DNA from: a virus
Length of the DNA stretch: 27,881 nt
IMG/VR virus record: IMGVR_UViG_3300033571_005700
Location: 1 to 27,881 of that record
Direction: 5' to 3' (one strand)
A program made the position numbers and the translations under genes. The notes under the pieces are model-generated. The model made no database searches. It was not told where the DNA came from and saw only the letters and a program-made list of their open reading frames with translations. The first letter of the stretch is position 1, and every line of letters starts with the position of its first letter. Shown piece after piece: positions 9,616 to 17,646 of this stretch.

Positions 9616-11282
9616 CGTACTACTTTAAAATAAGTATTGTTATCAAACACTTCTACAGCGCCATTTACCTCAGTTTTAATAAGAATCTTGAAATATCTTT
9701 CTTGAGGCAAACATGACATATCCAACATAAAGTAGTTACCATTTGAATCACAACTCAACTTTGTACCCTCATCAAAATCGACAATTACTTCTTCGGTTTC
9801 CGTATCTTTAATAGAGTAAGATGACGATATTGGCAAATACTTAGGTGTCAAATGAGAAGTTTGCTGCGTGGCTTTTGTAAAGTTTTTCAACGTAAAACGT
9901 TCTCTAGCAAAAACATTTATTCTTGCAACACTGTCGCTCTTATACTGTTTTTTGATGTTCTTCAAAACTACAGTTAACTGTGAATCGTCAGAAATCGGAC
10001 TCAAACTGCCTGTAACATATGAACTGTCGTCATATACCACATCCAAGTAAGGTGTATAAATTGTATTAGTTTCCTTACTATAGAAACCAAGATTACCGTT
10101 AGAAACATTCTGAGTATTTAATTCTTCTGAAGTCAATAGAATAAATCCTTCGTTTGGCACACATCCACACATCCAAGATTTAACTACAGGTGTGACATCC
10201 ATCTTCAGATCCGACGCCTCATACGCAAAACTTTGAGACATGATCAATGACCCACCTACAGTTAAGGTTGAACAAAAACTGTTATTTGGTATTATCGCAG
10301 TGTTTGGAATTGAATAATACCATGTTCCACCTCCATTACGAAAAGCGTATGATTTATTTGATTCGTTGGTCAAATAATTGTATACCTCATTGGTTGAACT
10401 TAAACCATACCAATATGTTCCGTCGTTATAATCCTTATAATTCCAACTTGCACCGGTTGTCGATCCATTGTCAGCATATCTTCCATTTCCCATATCCCAA
10501 CTTTGACTTATTGGATACGAATAAAGTGTATATTCTAGTGGAAGTTCTTGTTGTTTTAAAACCTTCAAATTCAACACAAACTTAGGATTATCAATATCAC
10601 CTGATGCAATTGAACTAGAAATAGCAGAAACATCAAATTTAATCAACGCTCTACTAAATTTTGAATTGGTTGTAAATGTGAATTTAGGATTATAATATGC
10701 ATAACTTCCTGATATATCGCCTTCAATATTTCCGGAAATTCCGTATAAACTACCGGAAAATACAGTTACAAGTCCAGTTAAACTTCCAGATACAGTTCCA
10801 CTAATACTAGATCCAGATAAACTTCCTGACAAGTTAGACACGCTTCCACTTGCATTTGTCAAAGACACTGTTTGTGTAGTGTAATTGGTGCCATTTAATG
10901 TTGCACTTGTTACATACCCGGAAACACTACCTGTTATATTTCCAGTGAATTGCGTAGATACAAAATTCGCACATGATGCCGTTGGATTGGCAGTACCTAA
11001 TACAGATCCATATGATGTGGTAGTATTGGTCGAAGTATCTGATACAATCACGTTTGTCGTACTTCCGGAAAAGTATCCCACTAACGTTCCGTAATAATTG
11101 ACCAAATTATTTAAAATATAATTGTTAGAGTCCAAACTGCCAGTTTGATATTTTACTATCGATTTGACAGTGGATGCTATACAACTCACATTCAAATTTT
11201 CATCAATACCAAAGTTTTTGGTATCAAAATTGGTTTGATTGGTAATGTATGTATCTTTAGATGGATATACGAAAATATGCAT
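9612..11282 (-). CDS. DNRLRE-like tail protein with inserted Gly/Ser repeat module
   Basis: A 556-residue protein. The N-terminus (DTYITNQTNFDTKNFGIDENLNVS, about residues 10-33) and the segment from about residue 205 (FSRALIKFDVSAI, then LYSYPISQSWDMGNG and TTGASWNYKD) match the opening and core strands of DNRLRE-type carbohydrate-binding modules in phage and bacterial surface proteins. About 150 residues between them (roughly 48-198) are a Gly/Ser repeat with GSVSG, GSLSGS, GTVSGS, GSLTG and GNIEGDISGS units, resembling the repetitive shaft of fibres. Residues from about 430 form a further C-terminal beta domain. It begins 1 nt after the stop of the gp6-like gene and overlaps the next gene by ATGA, so it is part of the baseplate operon. 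An adsorption or fibre-attachment role is inferred. Confidence 0.75.
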   Translation of the reverse strand: MHIFVYPSKDTYITNQTNFDTKNFGIDENLNVSCIASTVKSIVKYQTGSLDSNNYILNNLVNYYGTLVGYFSGSTTNVIVSDTSTNTTTSYGSVLGTANPTASCANFVSTQFTGNITGSVSGYVTSATLNGTNYTTQTVSLTNASGSVSNLSGSLSGSSISGTVSGSLTGLVTVFSGSLYGISGNIEGDISGSYAYYNPKFTFTTNSKFSRALIKFDVSAISSSIASGDIDNPKFVLNLKVLKQQELPLEYTLYSYPISQSWDMGNGRYADNGSTTGASWNYKDYNDGTYWYGLSSTNEVYNYLTNESNKSYAFRNGGGTWYYSIPNTAIIPNNSFCSTLTVGGSLIMSQSFAYEASDLKMDVTPVVKSWMCGCVPNEGFILLTSEELNTQNVSNGNLGFYSKETNTIYTPYLDVVYDDSSYVTGSLSPISDDSQLTVVLKNIKKQYKSDSVARINVFARERFTLKNFTKATQQTSHLTPKYLPISSSYSIKDTETEEVIVDFDEGTKLSCDSNGNYFMLDMSCLPQERYFKILIKTEVNGAVEVFDNNTYFKVVR

Positions 11283-11283
11283 A

Positions 11284-13239
11284 TTATACTGCCGTGGCTT
11301 TTATATCTACGTCTGGATATTTCAATTCAAATACACATGGATCAAGTGAAGGATAAATGATTTTATTTACAGTTGCAGCGTCAATGTTATATTCAACTCC
11401 CGAATAGTTGCCATTTCGTGATGTTAAATTATTAATTTTCAATGATGCAACTGATTGTACACCTTCTACCCTTGCAATTTCCAATTCCAATTGACTCAAG
11501 TTAATTGGTTGATTGAATCCCCACAAATCGATATTAAAAAAGTCTTTGATTGACTGAACACAGTTAGCAAGAACCTCTTTTTTGTTAAAATTATTATACG
11601 TCACAATCTTAAATTCAACTCCAATATTAATAACGTATCCGTCAATAAGATTGATACCATCCGTCATCATACGATACTGGCTTAGATATTGACGTAGATT
11701 ATTTAGTAATGCTGCGTTTGGTTTTGTTAAATTTTTATAAGAATCGTAACTCAACAAATATAAGTTGACGGAAAATGGATTTTTAAGATTGCCACTGATT
11801 TGTCTATTGCTTAATACTTCATTTTGTTGAGTCAATTCACCATCAACAACCGAATTTGCATTCAGATTATTATCTGACATGACCATTGCTTTTGCTATTG
11901 ATCCAAACTTTGCAGGCATAGCATAACAACGTGAAATATAATCATCAGCAGTAACTACACGATTTTGTGCAGCAAAAAATGCTGTAGCATTTTGTTTTAT
12001 TTCGTCACTAGATTCGGGTCCATCACCTCCGACAGCTGGCGTATTATTTTCGGCAGCCAACGAATTTTTTACTACTTGAAACAGATTTTGTTCAGCTGTA
12101 GATAGTATTGATACGTCGTTTTCATATTCAACGCTAACTATCTTATTGATGTCTCCAGTTTGACTATTTGCTTCAACTCCACCTCCAACTAAATATTTGA
12201 TTGTAAATTGAGTACCTTGTTTAGGATATACGCCGAACGCATCCGAATTAACAATGTTTGATGGATCAATTGTTGCATTTAAATTGCCCAAATTTGATAA
12301 ACTTACACCCAAGATCTCAGCAGATGGTATAATAATCTCGTCATTGACACCATCATTGCCAGGACCAAACTCAAGATAAGTTAAATTATTTTGATCAATA
12401 TTAGTTACAAATTTACGTTGAGTTCTTAACAATTTAACGATATTAGGCACGGATGATTGATATTGAATAAACCTATCATCATTTAGCGATGTATTTTCGT
12501 ATGAAGTCAATACAACATCTTGTGCAAGATAATCAACTTCATACCACGGTACGTTGTCTTGATCACGTACATCCAATATTTCTAATACATTTGATTCATC
12601 CAAATACAATTTATAGTAAGGAGTGCTCTCACTGACATTGAACGTCTTGGTTACAATTTGTCCGGAAATTCCATTTGCGGTTTTCTTGATCAAAAAGAAC
12701 TGTGGAATACCAAATTCATCTCTAGAACTAACTGTGATTTCTCTAGGAGAATTTGTAGTATCCATTGAAAAATCAATTACATCAGTAGTAACAAATCCGA
12801 GTCCGTTACTATTAATTAATTGCATTCCAGCCTTAATACGCAATGTATATTTTTCGTCAGGAATATACTCTCCAGTTGAATTTTTAATTGACGGAACTAG
12901 TTGATATACATCAAAATTTGTTAATGATGGACGAGAAACTTTAGGCTTGTATCCCAAAAACTTTGATAACGCAAGCACATTTTTACGTTCTTCTGTATAT
13001 GGAAACAAACTTTCTTTGAACTGTTGATCCAAATAAAACGACAAAACATCACCAACATAAGATGCCATATCAATGAAAATGGTACCCGGAGATGCGTCCG
13101 AAAAATCCTGATAATTCTTTGGAAAATACGTCTTTGTATATTCTATAAGATTTCTCTTAAATTGAGAAAAATCACGATTCAAATAAGAAATATCCTTATT
13201 TGTTAACGGTTTAAATGTTTTCTGTGTGGTTGCGGCCAT
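11284..13239 (-). CDS. 6: Baseplate wedge protein, T4 gp6-like (baseplate J family)
   Basis: A 651-residue protein, close to the length of T4 gp6 (660). The N-terminus (YLNRDFSQFKRNLIEYTKTYFP) and the following DASPGTIFIDMASYVGDVLSFYLDQQ and LSKFLGYKP blocks are hallmark patterns of gp6/baseplate-J wedge proteins in T4-like phages. The central KQNATAFFAAQNRVVTADDYISR motif is typical of the family. The C-terminus (LELEIARVEGVQSVASLKIN) matches the end of baseplate-J proteins. Gp6 dimers form the ring that locks the wedges together around the hub. The gene directly follows gp25, as expected for a wedge module, with a 2-nt gap after gp25. Confidence 0.93.
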   Translation of the reverse strand: MAATTQKTFKPLTNKDISYLNRDFSQFKRNLIEYTKTYFPKNYQDFSDASPGTIFIDMASYVGDVLSFYLDQQFKESLFPYTEERKNVLALSKFLGYKPKVSRPSLTNFDVYQLVPSIKNSTGEYIPDEKYTLRIKAGMQLINSNGLGFVTTDVIDFSMDTTNSPREITVSSRDEFGIPQFFLIKKTANGISGQIVTKTFNVSESTPYYKLYLDESNVLEILDVRDQDNVPWYEVDYLAQDVVLTSYENTSLNDDRFIQYQSSVPNIVKLLRTQRKFVTNIDQNNLTYLEFGPGNDGVNDEIIIPSAEILGVSLSNLGNLNATIDPSNIVNSDAFGVYPKQGTQFTIKYLVGGGVEANSQTGDINKIVSVEYENDVSILSTAEQNLFQVVKNSLAAENNTPAVGGDGPESSDEIKQNATAFFAAQNRVVTADDYISRCYAMPAKFGSIAKAMVMSDNNLNANSVVDGELTQQNEVLSNRQISGNLKNPFSVNLYLLSYDSYKNLTKPNAALLNNLRQYLSQYRMMTDGINLIDGYVINIGVEFKIVTYNNFNKKEVLANCVQSIKDFFNIDLWGFNQPINLSQLELEIARVEGVQSVASLKINNLTSRNGNYSGVEYNIDAATVNKIIYPSLDPCVFELKYPDVDIKATAV

Positions 13240-13241
13240 AA

Positions 13242-13631
13242 TTAGTTATTTTCCAAAAACATTTCAATTTGTGTCGTATCGTTATTCACAGAAATTGTTA
13301 AGTTGATGTACAATCTATAAATATCAACATCTTCTTTTTTTAAGACTTTAACATCAATATTATCTACAGATGCGACAGGTATCCAAAACGTAATATCAGA
13401 AGTTAATGACTGTTTAATACGTTGTGGCAAAGTTGTATCGTTAGGATCAAATACAAAATTATTCAATGAGTGACCAAACGTAGGTTGCATACGTCGTTCA
13501 CCTTTTTTGGTGTTCAACAAATTACGAATATTTGTTTTTACCTGTTCAAGTGTATATATGGTTTGATTAAAAAAACCATTATTACCATTTTGAATAGGTA
13601 GGGTTAATCCAAGTGGATACAATGTCGTCAT
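13242..13631 (-). CDS. 25: Baseplate wedge protein, T4 gp25-like
   Basis: A 129-residue protein, matching the T4 gp25 length (132). The core motif KKGERRMQPTFGHSLNNFVF (about residues 42-61) is the characteristic 'GER...P.FG..L....F' signature of the gp25/GpW family. It is followed by the amphipathic helix and beta-hairpin typical of the family (TLPQRIKQSL, IPVASVDNIDV, YRLYINLTISV). Gp25 bridges the hub, gp6 and the sheath-initiating end of the baseplate and is conserved across contractile injection machines. It lies immediately upstream of the gp6-like gene. Confidence 0.95.
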   Translation of the reverse strand: MTTLYPLGLTLPIQNGNNGFFNQTIYTLEQVKTNIRNLLNTKKGERRMQPTFGHSLNNFVFDPNDTTLPQRIKQSLTSDITFWIPVASVDNIDVKVLKKEDVDIYRLYINLTISVNNDTTQIEMFLENN

Positions 13632-13641
13632 ATTACATCAT

Positions 13642-14043
13642 TTATACATTATTTGATGAAATACCACCTTTTCGTTTTTTGTCGATAGCCTTCATCAACG
13701 CAGAATAGTCTTTTGTTAGAGCCTGGGCGACCACGGGAGGAGCTTGATTAATGTGATCCATTACTGATGGGGCAGAATTAAACCCAGAGGATGCAATGTC
13801 ACCTTCTCTTGGAACGCCGCCCACAGTTTCATTTAATGCCTTGTTTAAAAGTTCATTATCGGTGTACTTCTTATATTCTTTCTTAATTGGTTGTTGTACA
13901 ACCGGTTTTTGAACAACCGTTTTATTTGACACTTGTGGATTTAATTTTGAAGAAAAAATCTCAGTCATGACTTGAGGAAGTACCTGACGAACTTCTTCCT
14001 GTACCATTTCTCTTATTAGTTGTCTCAATGATTCTTTTGTCAT
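13642..14043 (-). CDS. Hypothetical protein in baseplate operon
   Basis: A 133-residue protein if started at the ATG at 14043 (MTKESLRQLIREMVQEEVRQ). A TTG at 14061 would add six residues but is less likely. The first 35 residues form a strong amphipathic helix, followed by a Gln/Val/Pro-rich linker (VVQKPVVQQPIKKEYKK) and a C-terminal half with a Lys-rich helix (YSALMKAIDKKRKGG). I do not recognise a family. Because it sits between the hub and gp25 genes, it could be a small baseplate or assembly factor. That is inference from position only. Confidence 0.75.
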   Translation of the reverse strand: MTKESLRQLIREMVQEEVRQVLPQVMTEIFSSKLNPQVSNKTVVQKPVVQQPIKKEYKKYTDNELLNKALNETVGGVPREGDIASSGFNSAPSVMDHINQAPPVVAQALTKDYSALMKAIDKKRKGGISSNNV

Positions 14044-14081
14044 AGTAATATTAAATATCAAATTTGATGGTGTAAAATGAC

Positions 14082-15797
14082 TTATATTTGAATTTGACTT
14101 TCGTCAGAAATCTGTCTGGACCGTCTGTCGAAATTATTAAATCCGCCAGGAACACCATCTCCGGTTTCAGTATTAATACTAACTGGCGGTGCACCATCGG
14201 TTATAGGTCCTCCATTTTGTCCCGGTGCATATCCTCCACCTGTTAAAAATACCCGTCTACTCAGTAAAGTTGATAATCTTTTTTGTAACTCTTCTAATTC
14301 AAACAACTGTACTGGAACTTGTGTAAATGGAAGTGATGCGCCACCAGCATCTGGATGGGAATGATAATACCAATGAACGTGAGTTTTTAACCACTCACAC
14401 AAGTCGAATAACCAATCAACCGCCGTTTGACCCAATAAAGCTGGCTCATTGGTTTCATTATACTGTCCCAAATAAATGGCAGGACTATTAATTACAGTTT
14501 TTGTATTTGTGGTAATAACGACTTGTTCATGTGCATCTACTGTATATTCACTGTCAGTCACCACTGCATACCTCTTCTTTGAAAAATGAAACGTCTCGTC
14601 AAATCTACTACTTAGAATAATGCGGTCTGTATTGAGAATGTACTGATCTTTATTTAGTATTGGATATTTGAAAATTGTAGAGTCTTGAGGTGCAAACGCA
14701 TCTACTTCTTCACCCGTATCATTTCCAGCGGTTCCAAACATTTTTTTATAACATGTACTTACAAATTTTGATATAGTACATCCCGATGTAATGTGGATAG
14801 ACGTACCGTCATTGTTAATGTCCTCCAACAAATAACCCCCAGTATTTCGTTCAGGATGTGTCAAATCACTTTCTGAAATAGAAATGATTTTTGGAAGTCG
14901 TGGATGAAATTGTATATCACTCGTTTTTTTCAACGGGCGTTGTCGATTTCTAAACAAAATCATTGGGTTTCCACCACCTACCTCATATTTGTTATTGAAA
15001 AAATTGTTTGTTTTACGATTTCCAATGTTATAATCTGAATATCCCTTTTCAAAATTATGAGCAGGATTCGAATCATATGCTTTATCATTAGATCGATTAT
15101 CATCATATGCGCCAAATCTAATAGACTGTCCAAAACGACTTTCAATCACGGTATCACCCTCAAATCGTTGTAACGATCTAATATTAGGATTGTTTAGAAA
15201 ATATCTTCCAAGAGATCCTTCAAATCCATAACCACCTTCAGCTCTCAACTTACTTACTGGCCCCTTATAATCAATAAACGGATCTGTGTCACTTTTATAT
15301 TCTTCCCGATTGCCCATGTTTGCACCATAAGTTTGTTCAAATGCAAAATCAGCATTATTGTTTATAAAGTTCTTAAAATTGATTTTACGAGTGTAATATA
15401 AATTGTTATTATACTTTATTACACCCACGATTTCATTTACTAATGGATATTCAGAAATATTGTTTTCAAGAGGCATTGCCCATGACAATCCTTCCTTAGG
15501 CAAAGTTGTTTGTGAATTCAATAACCGAATTTTTGCTCTTCCTATCCATGTATAATCGTAATCATCGATTGTTGGTTTTTCTCCAACATAATTTTCCGGC
15601 CACTGATCTGGATCTAAATAATGTCCATTTTCCATTATTTCCGGATGATCCTTATCTAATATTATGTCCAATATGACGGCTGGTTCATATTGTACGGATG
15701 GTGAAATATCCGTTAATAGAAACTTTAAATCACGTTTTGTAGCCAAAAGATTTACATCTTTTGACTGATCCATTGCTACTGGCGAATTTCCACTCAT
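14082..15797 (-). CDS. 5: Baseplate hub/central spike protein, gp5-like
   Basis: A 571-residue protein. After about 45 residues it has a region with OB-fold character (YTWIGRAKIRLLNS ... NISEYPLVNEIVGVIKYNNNLYYTRKIN, about residues 83-140), which resembles the N-terminal OB domain of gp5-type spikes in T4-like phages. The C-terminal third has AIYLGQYNETNEPALLGQTAVDWL, a Trp/His-rich helix (DLCEWLKTHVHWYYHSHPDAGG) and a Gly-rich tail. These patterns are common in gp5-like proteins of aquatic T4-like phages. I see no lysozyme catalytic signature like that in T4 gp5, so cell-wall cleavage during infection would need another protein. It ends 38 nt before the next gene of the operon. The gene symbol is tentative. 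Confidence 0.75.
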   Translation of the reverse strand: MSGNSPVAMDQSKDVNLLATKRDLKFLLTDISPSVQYEPAVILDIILDKDHPEIMENGHYLDPDQWPENYVGEKPTIDDYDYTWIGRAKIRLLNSQTTLPKEGLSWAMPLENNISEYPLVNEIVGVIKYNNNLYYTRKINFKNFINNNADFAFEQTYGANMGNREEYKSDTDPFIDYKGPVSKLRAEGGYGFEGSLGRYFLNNPNIRSLQRFEGDTVIESRFGQSIRFGAYDDNRSNDKAYDSNPAHNFEKGYSDYNIGNRKTNNFFNNKYEVGGGNPMILFRNRQRPLKKTSDIQFHPRLPKIISISESDLTHPERNTGGYLLEDINNDGTSIHITSGCTISKFVSTCYKKMFGTAGNDTGEEVDAFAPQDSTIFKYPILNKDQYILNTDRIILSSRFDETFHFSKKRYAVVTDSEYTVDAHEQVVITTNTKTVINSPAIYLGQYNETNEPALLGQTAVDWLFDLCEWLKTHVHWYYHSHPDAGGASLPFTQVPVQLFELEELQKRLSTLLSRRVFLTGGGYAPGQNGGPITDGAPPVSINTETGDGVPGGFNNFDRRSRQISDESQIQI

Positions 15798-15798
15798 A

Positions 15799-16167
15799 TT
15801 AAGACTTATTAATCTTTATTTCCCCGCTTGTATTATTGATCGTGTTAATCTCCTTCATGATTTCACGTTTTTCCTCTTCGGTCAAAAACCCTGTCATTTC
15901 CCCATCAGCACCGACAGACGGTTTGCTCATGATACGTTGAATAACGGCTGCTAATTTAACTAACTGTTCATCGTTTTTAACTTGAACGTCCAAATACTCT
16001 TTAATCAATGGCACAATCATCAGTGCATCATTTGCAGATTTAATCATCGAACGTAAATCACTAATTAAAATGTCTAATTGATCACGATTATTTTCAGAAT
16101 TTTTCACTATATCTTTACAAAGATCGGAAAACTTCTTATTTTTGTATATCTCAATATCGTTATCCAT
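15799..16167 (-). CDS. Hypothetical helical protein, first gene of baseplate operon
   Basis: A 122-residue, mostly helical, charged protein (MDNDIEIYKNKKFSDLCKDI). The middle carries LISDLRSMIKSANDALMIVPL and a VKLAAVIQRIM helix, and the C-terminus is Asn/Lys-rich. I do not recognise its family. It is the first gene after a strong terminator, with a TATTTATA motif 16 nt upstream of its ATG, and its stop is 1 nt from the start of the hub gene. It is therefore probably the promoter-proximal gene of the baseplate transcript. A hub-assembly or scaffold role is possible but unproven. Confidence 0.75.
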   Translation of the reverse strand: MDNDIEIYKNKKFSDLCKDIVKNSENNRDQLDILISDLRSMIKSANDALMIVPLIKEYLDVQVKNDEQLVKLAAVIQRIMSKPSVGADGEMTGFLTEEEKREIMKEINTINNTSGEIKINKS

Positions 16168-16183
16168 AATTGGTATTTGTTAT

Positions 16184-16191
16184 TATAAATA
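16184..16191 (-). promoter_or_regulatory. Candidate promoter motif TATTTATA upstream of the baseplate operon
   Basis: On the coding (minus) strand TATTTATA lies directly after the U-tract of the preceding terminator and 16 nt before the start codon of the first baseplate-operon gene. The terminator-then-motif arrangement suggests that transcription restarts here. The same octamer or a one-base variant precedes several other genes in the window. It reads as the reverse complement of the T4 late consensus TATAAATA, so it is not simply a T4-type site. Confidence 0.45.
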
Positions 16192-16192
16192 G

Positions 16193-16219
16193 AAAAACCA
16201 CTCCATTTGGAGTGGTTTT
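16193..16219 (-). terminator. Intrinsic terminator after the sigma factor gene
   Basis: A perfect stem, CCACTCC/GGAGTGG, extended by AAAA/TTTT, with a short AT loop. It is followed on the minus strand by a run of five T. It lies 23 nt beyond the stop of the late sigma factor gene and would end that transcript. The structure is symmetrical enough to act on the plus strand too, but there is no plus-strand gene here. Confidence 0.85.
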
Positions 16220-16242
16220 CATTATTTTATTTTATAACACTT

Positions 16243-17154
16243 TTACAGTATGCCATTGTTTACATATGACTTTGTGATATTGTTTTGATAATTCTTCATT
16301 CTATTAATCACCTTGGTGATCTGTTGAGTCTTACACGAAGAAATTTCTCTAATATACAAATATAGAGCCTTCTTATTAAACGCATCAATTCGATCACTAT
16401 TTCTAAACAATTCAATTACTGCATTAGCAATGTTAATATCACGTTGTTTAGTAAAAATCTTATTAACATTTTTTTCCCAATAAGAAACCATCATGCTAAT
16501 AAATTCTCGATTCTCTTCTTCTTTATAGTAAGGGTCTTCGTGTTGAAGTTTACATGTATTTTCACCATTATCTTCACCAATTTCAACGTGTTGATTAAAA
16601 CGTTTGTAATTACTGTTATTCTGAAAGATCAAATAATTCTTAGCAATAATACTGAAATAACTAAATGCTTTACCTTTGCCACTTTCAAACTTATGAATAT
16701 TAGCTACCAAATGTGCGACTGTTTCTTTTTGAACTTCCAACGGACTGGTTTCAAAATAACAAAATTTAAAGGTATTAAAAACGTTTTCAACGAGTTTTTC
16801 AAATGCGTATTTGATCTGTGTGTTATAGATCTCATCACGATCTGATTGATTCTCAGTTGCATTGTATTGAATAATAGCATCTTCAGTCTCACCGGTGAAG
16901 TACATCTTCTCCTTTGGCTTACGTGCTCGTTTGGTTTTTTTGGTGGATTCGATTACAGGCGTTTCAGCAATCGTAACAATAGGCAACTTCTTTTTATTAG
17001 TCACTTCTTTTTTAGATTTTTTGGATTTTTTTGTTTTTGTTAAAGATTTATTAGTTGTGGATCGTGTAACACCCACATCTCGCTTAGACTTCTTCTTGGT
17101 ATGAAGTTTGTTAACTTTCTTCTTCTTCTTGTTGTTGTTGTTGGCTTTTAACAT
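16243..17154 (-). CDS. 55: Late-transcription sigma factor, T4 gp55-like, with Lys-rich N-terminal extension
   Basis: A 303-residue protein. Residues about 84-230 contain a sigma region-2-like helical block: FEKLVENVFNTFKF, TVAHLVANIHKFESGKGKAFSYFSIIAKNYLI, then KRFNQHVEIGED. This matches the 'I..F....G.AFaYFs.I..N' pattern of gp55-type late sigma factors. Gp55 directs host RNA polymerase to phage late promoters, working with the sliding clamp. The protein is much longer than T4 gp55 (185) because of about 80 N-terminal residues rich in Lys (about 28), including KKKKK and KKSKKSKK runs. The start ATG at 17154 has AAAGGA at good spacing and lies inside the preceding gene (44-nt overlap). A terminator follows. 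Family assignment is by motif; the role of the tail is unknown. Confidence 0.8.
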   Translation of the reverse strand: MLKANNNNKKKKKVNKLHTKKKSKRDVGVTRSTTNKSLTKTKKSKKSKKEVTNKKKLPIVTIAETPVIESTKKTKRARKPKEKMYFTGETEDAIIQYNATENQSDRDEIYNTQIKYAFEKLVENVFNTFKFCYFETSPLEVQKETVAHLVANIHKFESGKGKAFSYFSIIAKNYLIFQNNSNYKRFNQHVEIGEDNGENTCKLQHEDPYYKEEENREFISMMVSYWEKNVNKIFTKQRDINIANAVIELFRNSDRIDAFNKKALYLYIREISSCKTQQITKVINRMKNYQNNITKSYVNNGIL

Positions 17155-17413
17155 TAGATTCGGTCCTTTGATTAAGTTTTTGAATTATAAAATACAATTG
17201 TGAAAAAGTAGATCCTACTTCATCATCCTTTTCAAATATCTGTCTATCATCGATTATTTTCATCTGACGATATACATCGCTGATATCATTCTTGAATTCT
17301 ACTATCCAACTCTCATAAATGTCAATTTTATTTTGACTATTATAGGCTACATAACTTAGTATAACTGTTGTTGCAACAAACAGTACCAACATTAAACTTA
17401 ATAAAATAATCAT
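17111..17413 (-). CDS. Small single-pass membrane protein
   Basis: A 100-residue protein with an N-terminal hydrophobic helix (MIILLSLMLVLFVATTVILSY, with no basic residues before it). A charged helical segment follows (IDIYESWIVEFKNDISDVYRQM), and the tail ends QQQQQEEEES. Topology is probably one membrane anchor with a soluble coil; the tail composition is low-complexity. Its last 44 nt overlap the start of the sigma factor gene in another frame, through a CAA/GAA trinucleotide tract. It starts 3 nt after the preceding tiny gene, so these three genes form one transcript. I do not recognise the family. Confidence 0.7.
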   Translation of the reverse strand: MIILLSLMLVLFVATTVILSYVAYNSQNKIDIYESWIVEFKNDISDVYRQMKIIDDRQIFEKDDEVGSTFSQLYFIIQKLNQRTESNVKSQQQQQEEEES

Positions 17414-17416
17414 AAC

Positions 17417-17557
17417 TTATTCTTCTTCATCTTCGTCTTCATATTCCTCACAATAGTTTGCGAGATATATGAGTGCTTCATCAACTAAATCCCAATCTTT
17501 ATTTGTTTTTGCTTCTTTTAACACCTGTACAATTTCACACGTTTCATCTTGACTCAT
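17417..17557 (-). CDS. Tiny acidic hypothetical protein
   Basis: A 46-residue open frame (MSQDETCEIVQVLKEAKTNK, then a Trp/Leu helix, ending with YEDEDEEE). It is helical and strongly acidic at the C-terminus. It starts at ATG 17557, and its stop is followed after 3 nt by the start of the single-TM protein, typical of a real translated operon member. The translation shows amphipathic helix periodicity, which supports coding. No family recognised. Confidence 0.6.
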   Translation of the reverse strand: MSQDETCEIVQVLKEAKTNKDWDLVDEALIYLANYCEEYEDEDEEE

Positions 17558-17581
17558 AGATACTTAAGTTAATTTTAATGA

Positions 17582-17599
17582 ACTGTCAGATTAGACAGT
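17582..17599 (-). repeat. Inverted repeat between two small operons
   Basis: ACTGTC-N6-GACAGT, an 18-nt perfect hairpin in the 89-nt gap between the membrane coiled-coil gene and the tiny acidic gene. On the minus strand it is followed by TTCATTAAAATTAA rather than a T-run, so it is a weak terminator or a possible operator. Outer flanking bases (AATTTT/AAAATT) could extend the stem with a bulge. Confidence 0.5.
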
Positions 17600-17646
17600 C
17601 AAAATTAAATAGTATTAATGATTGTAAACGTCAAAAAAAATGTAAA

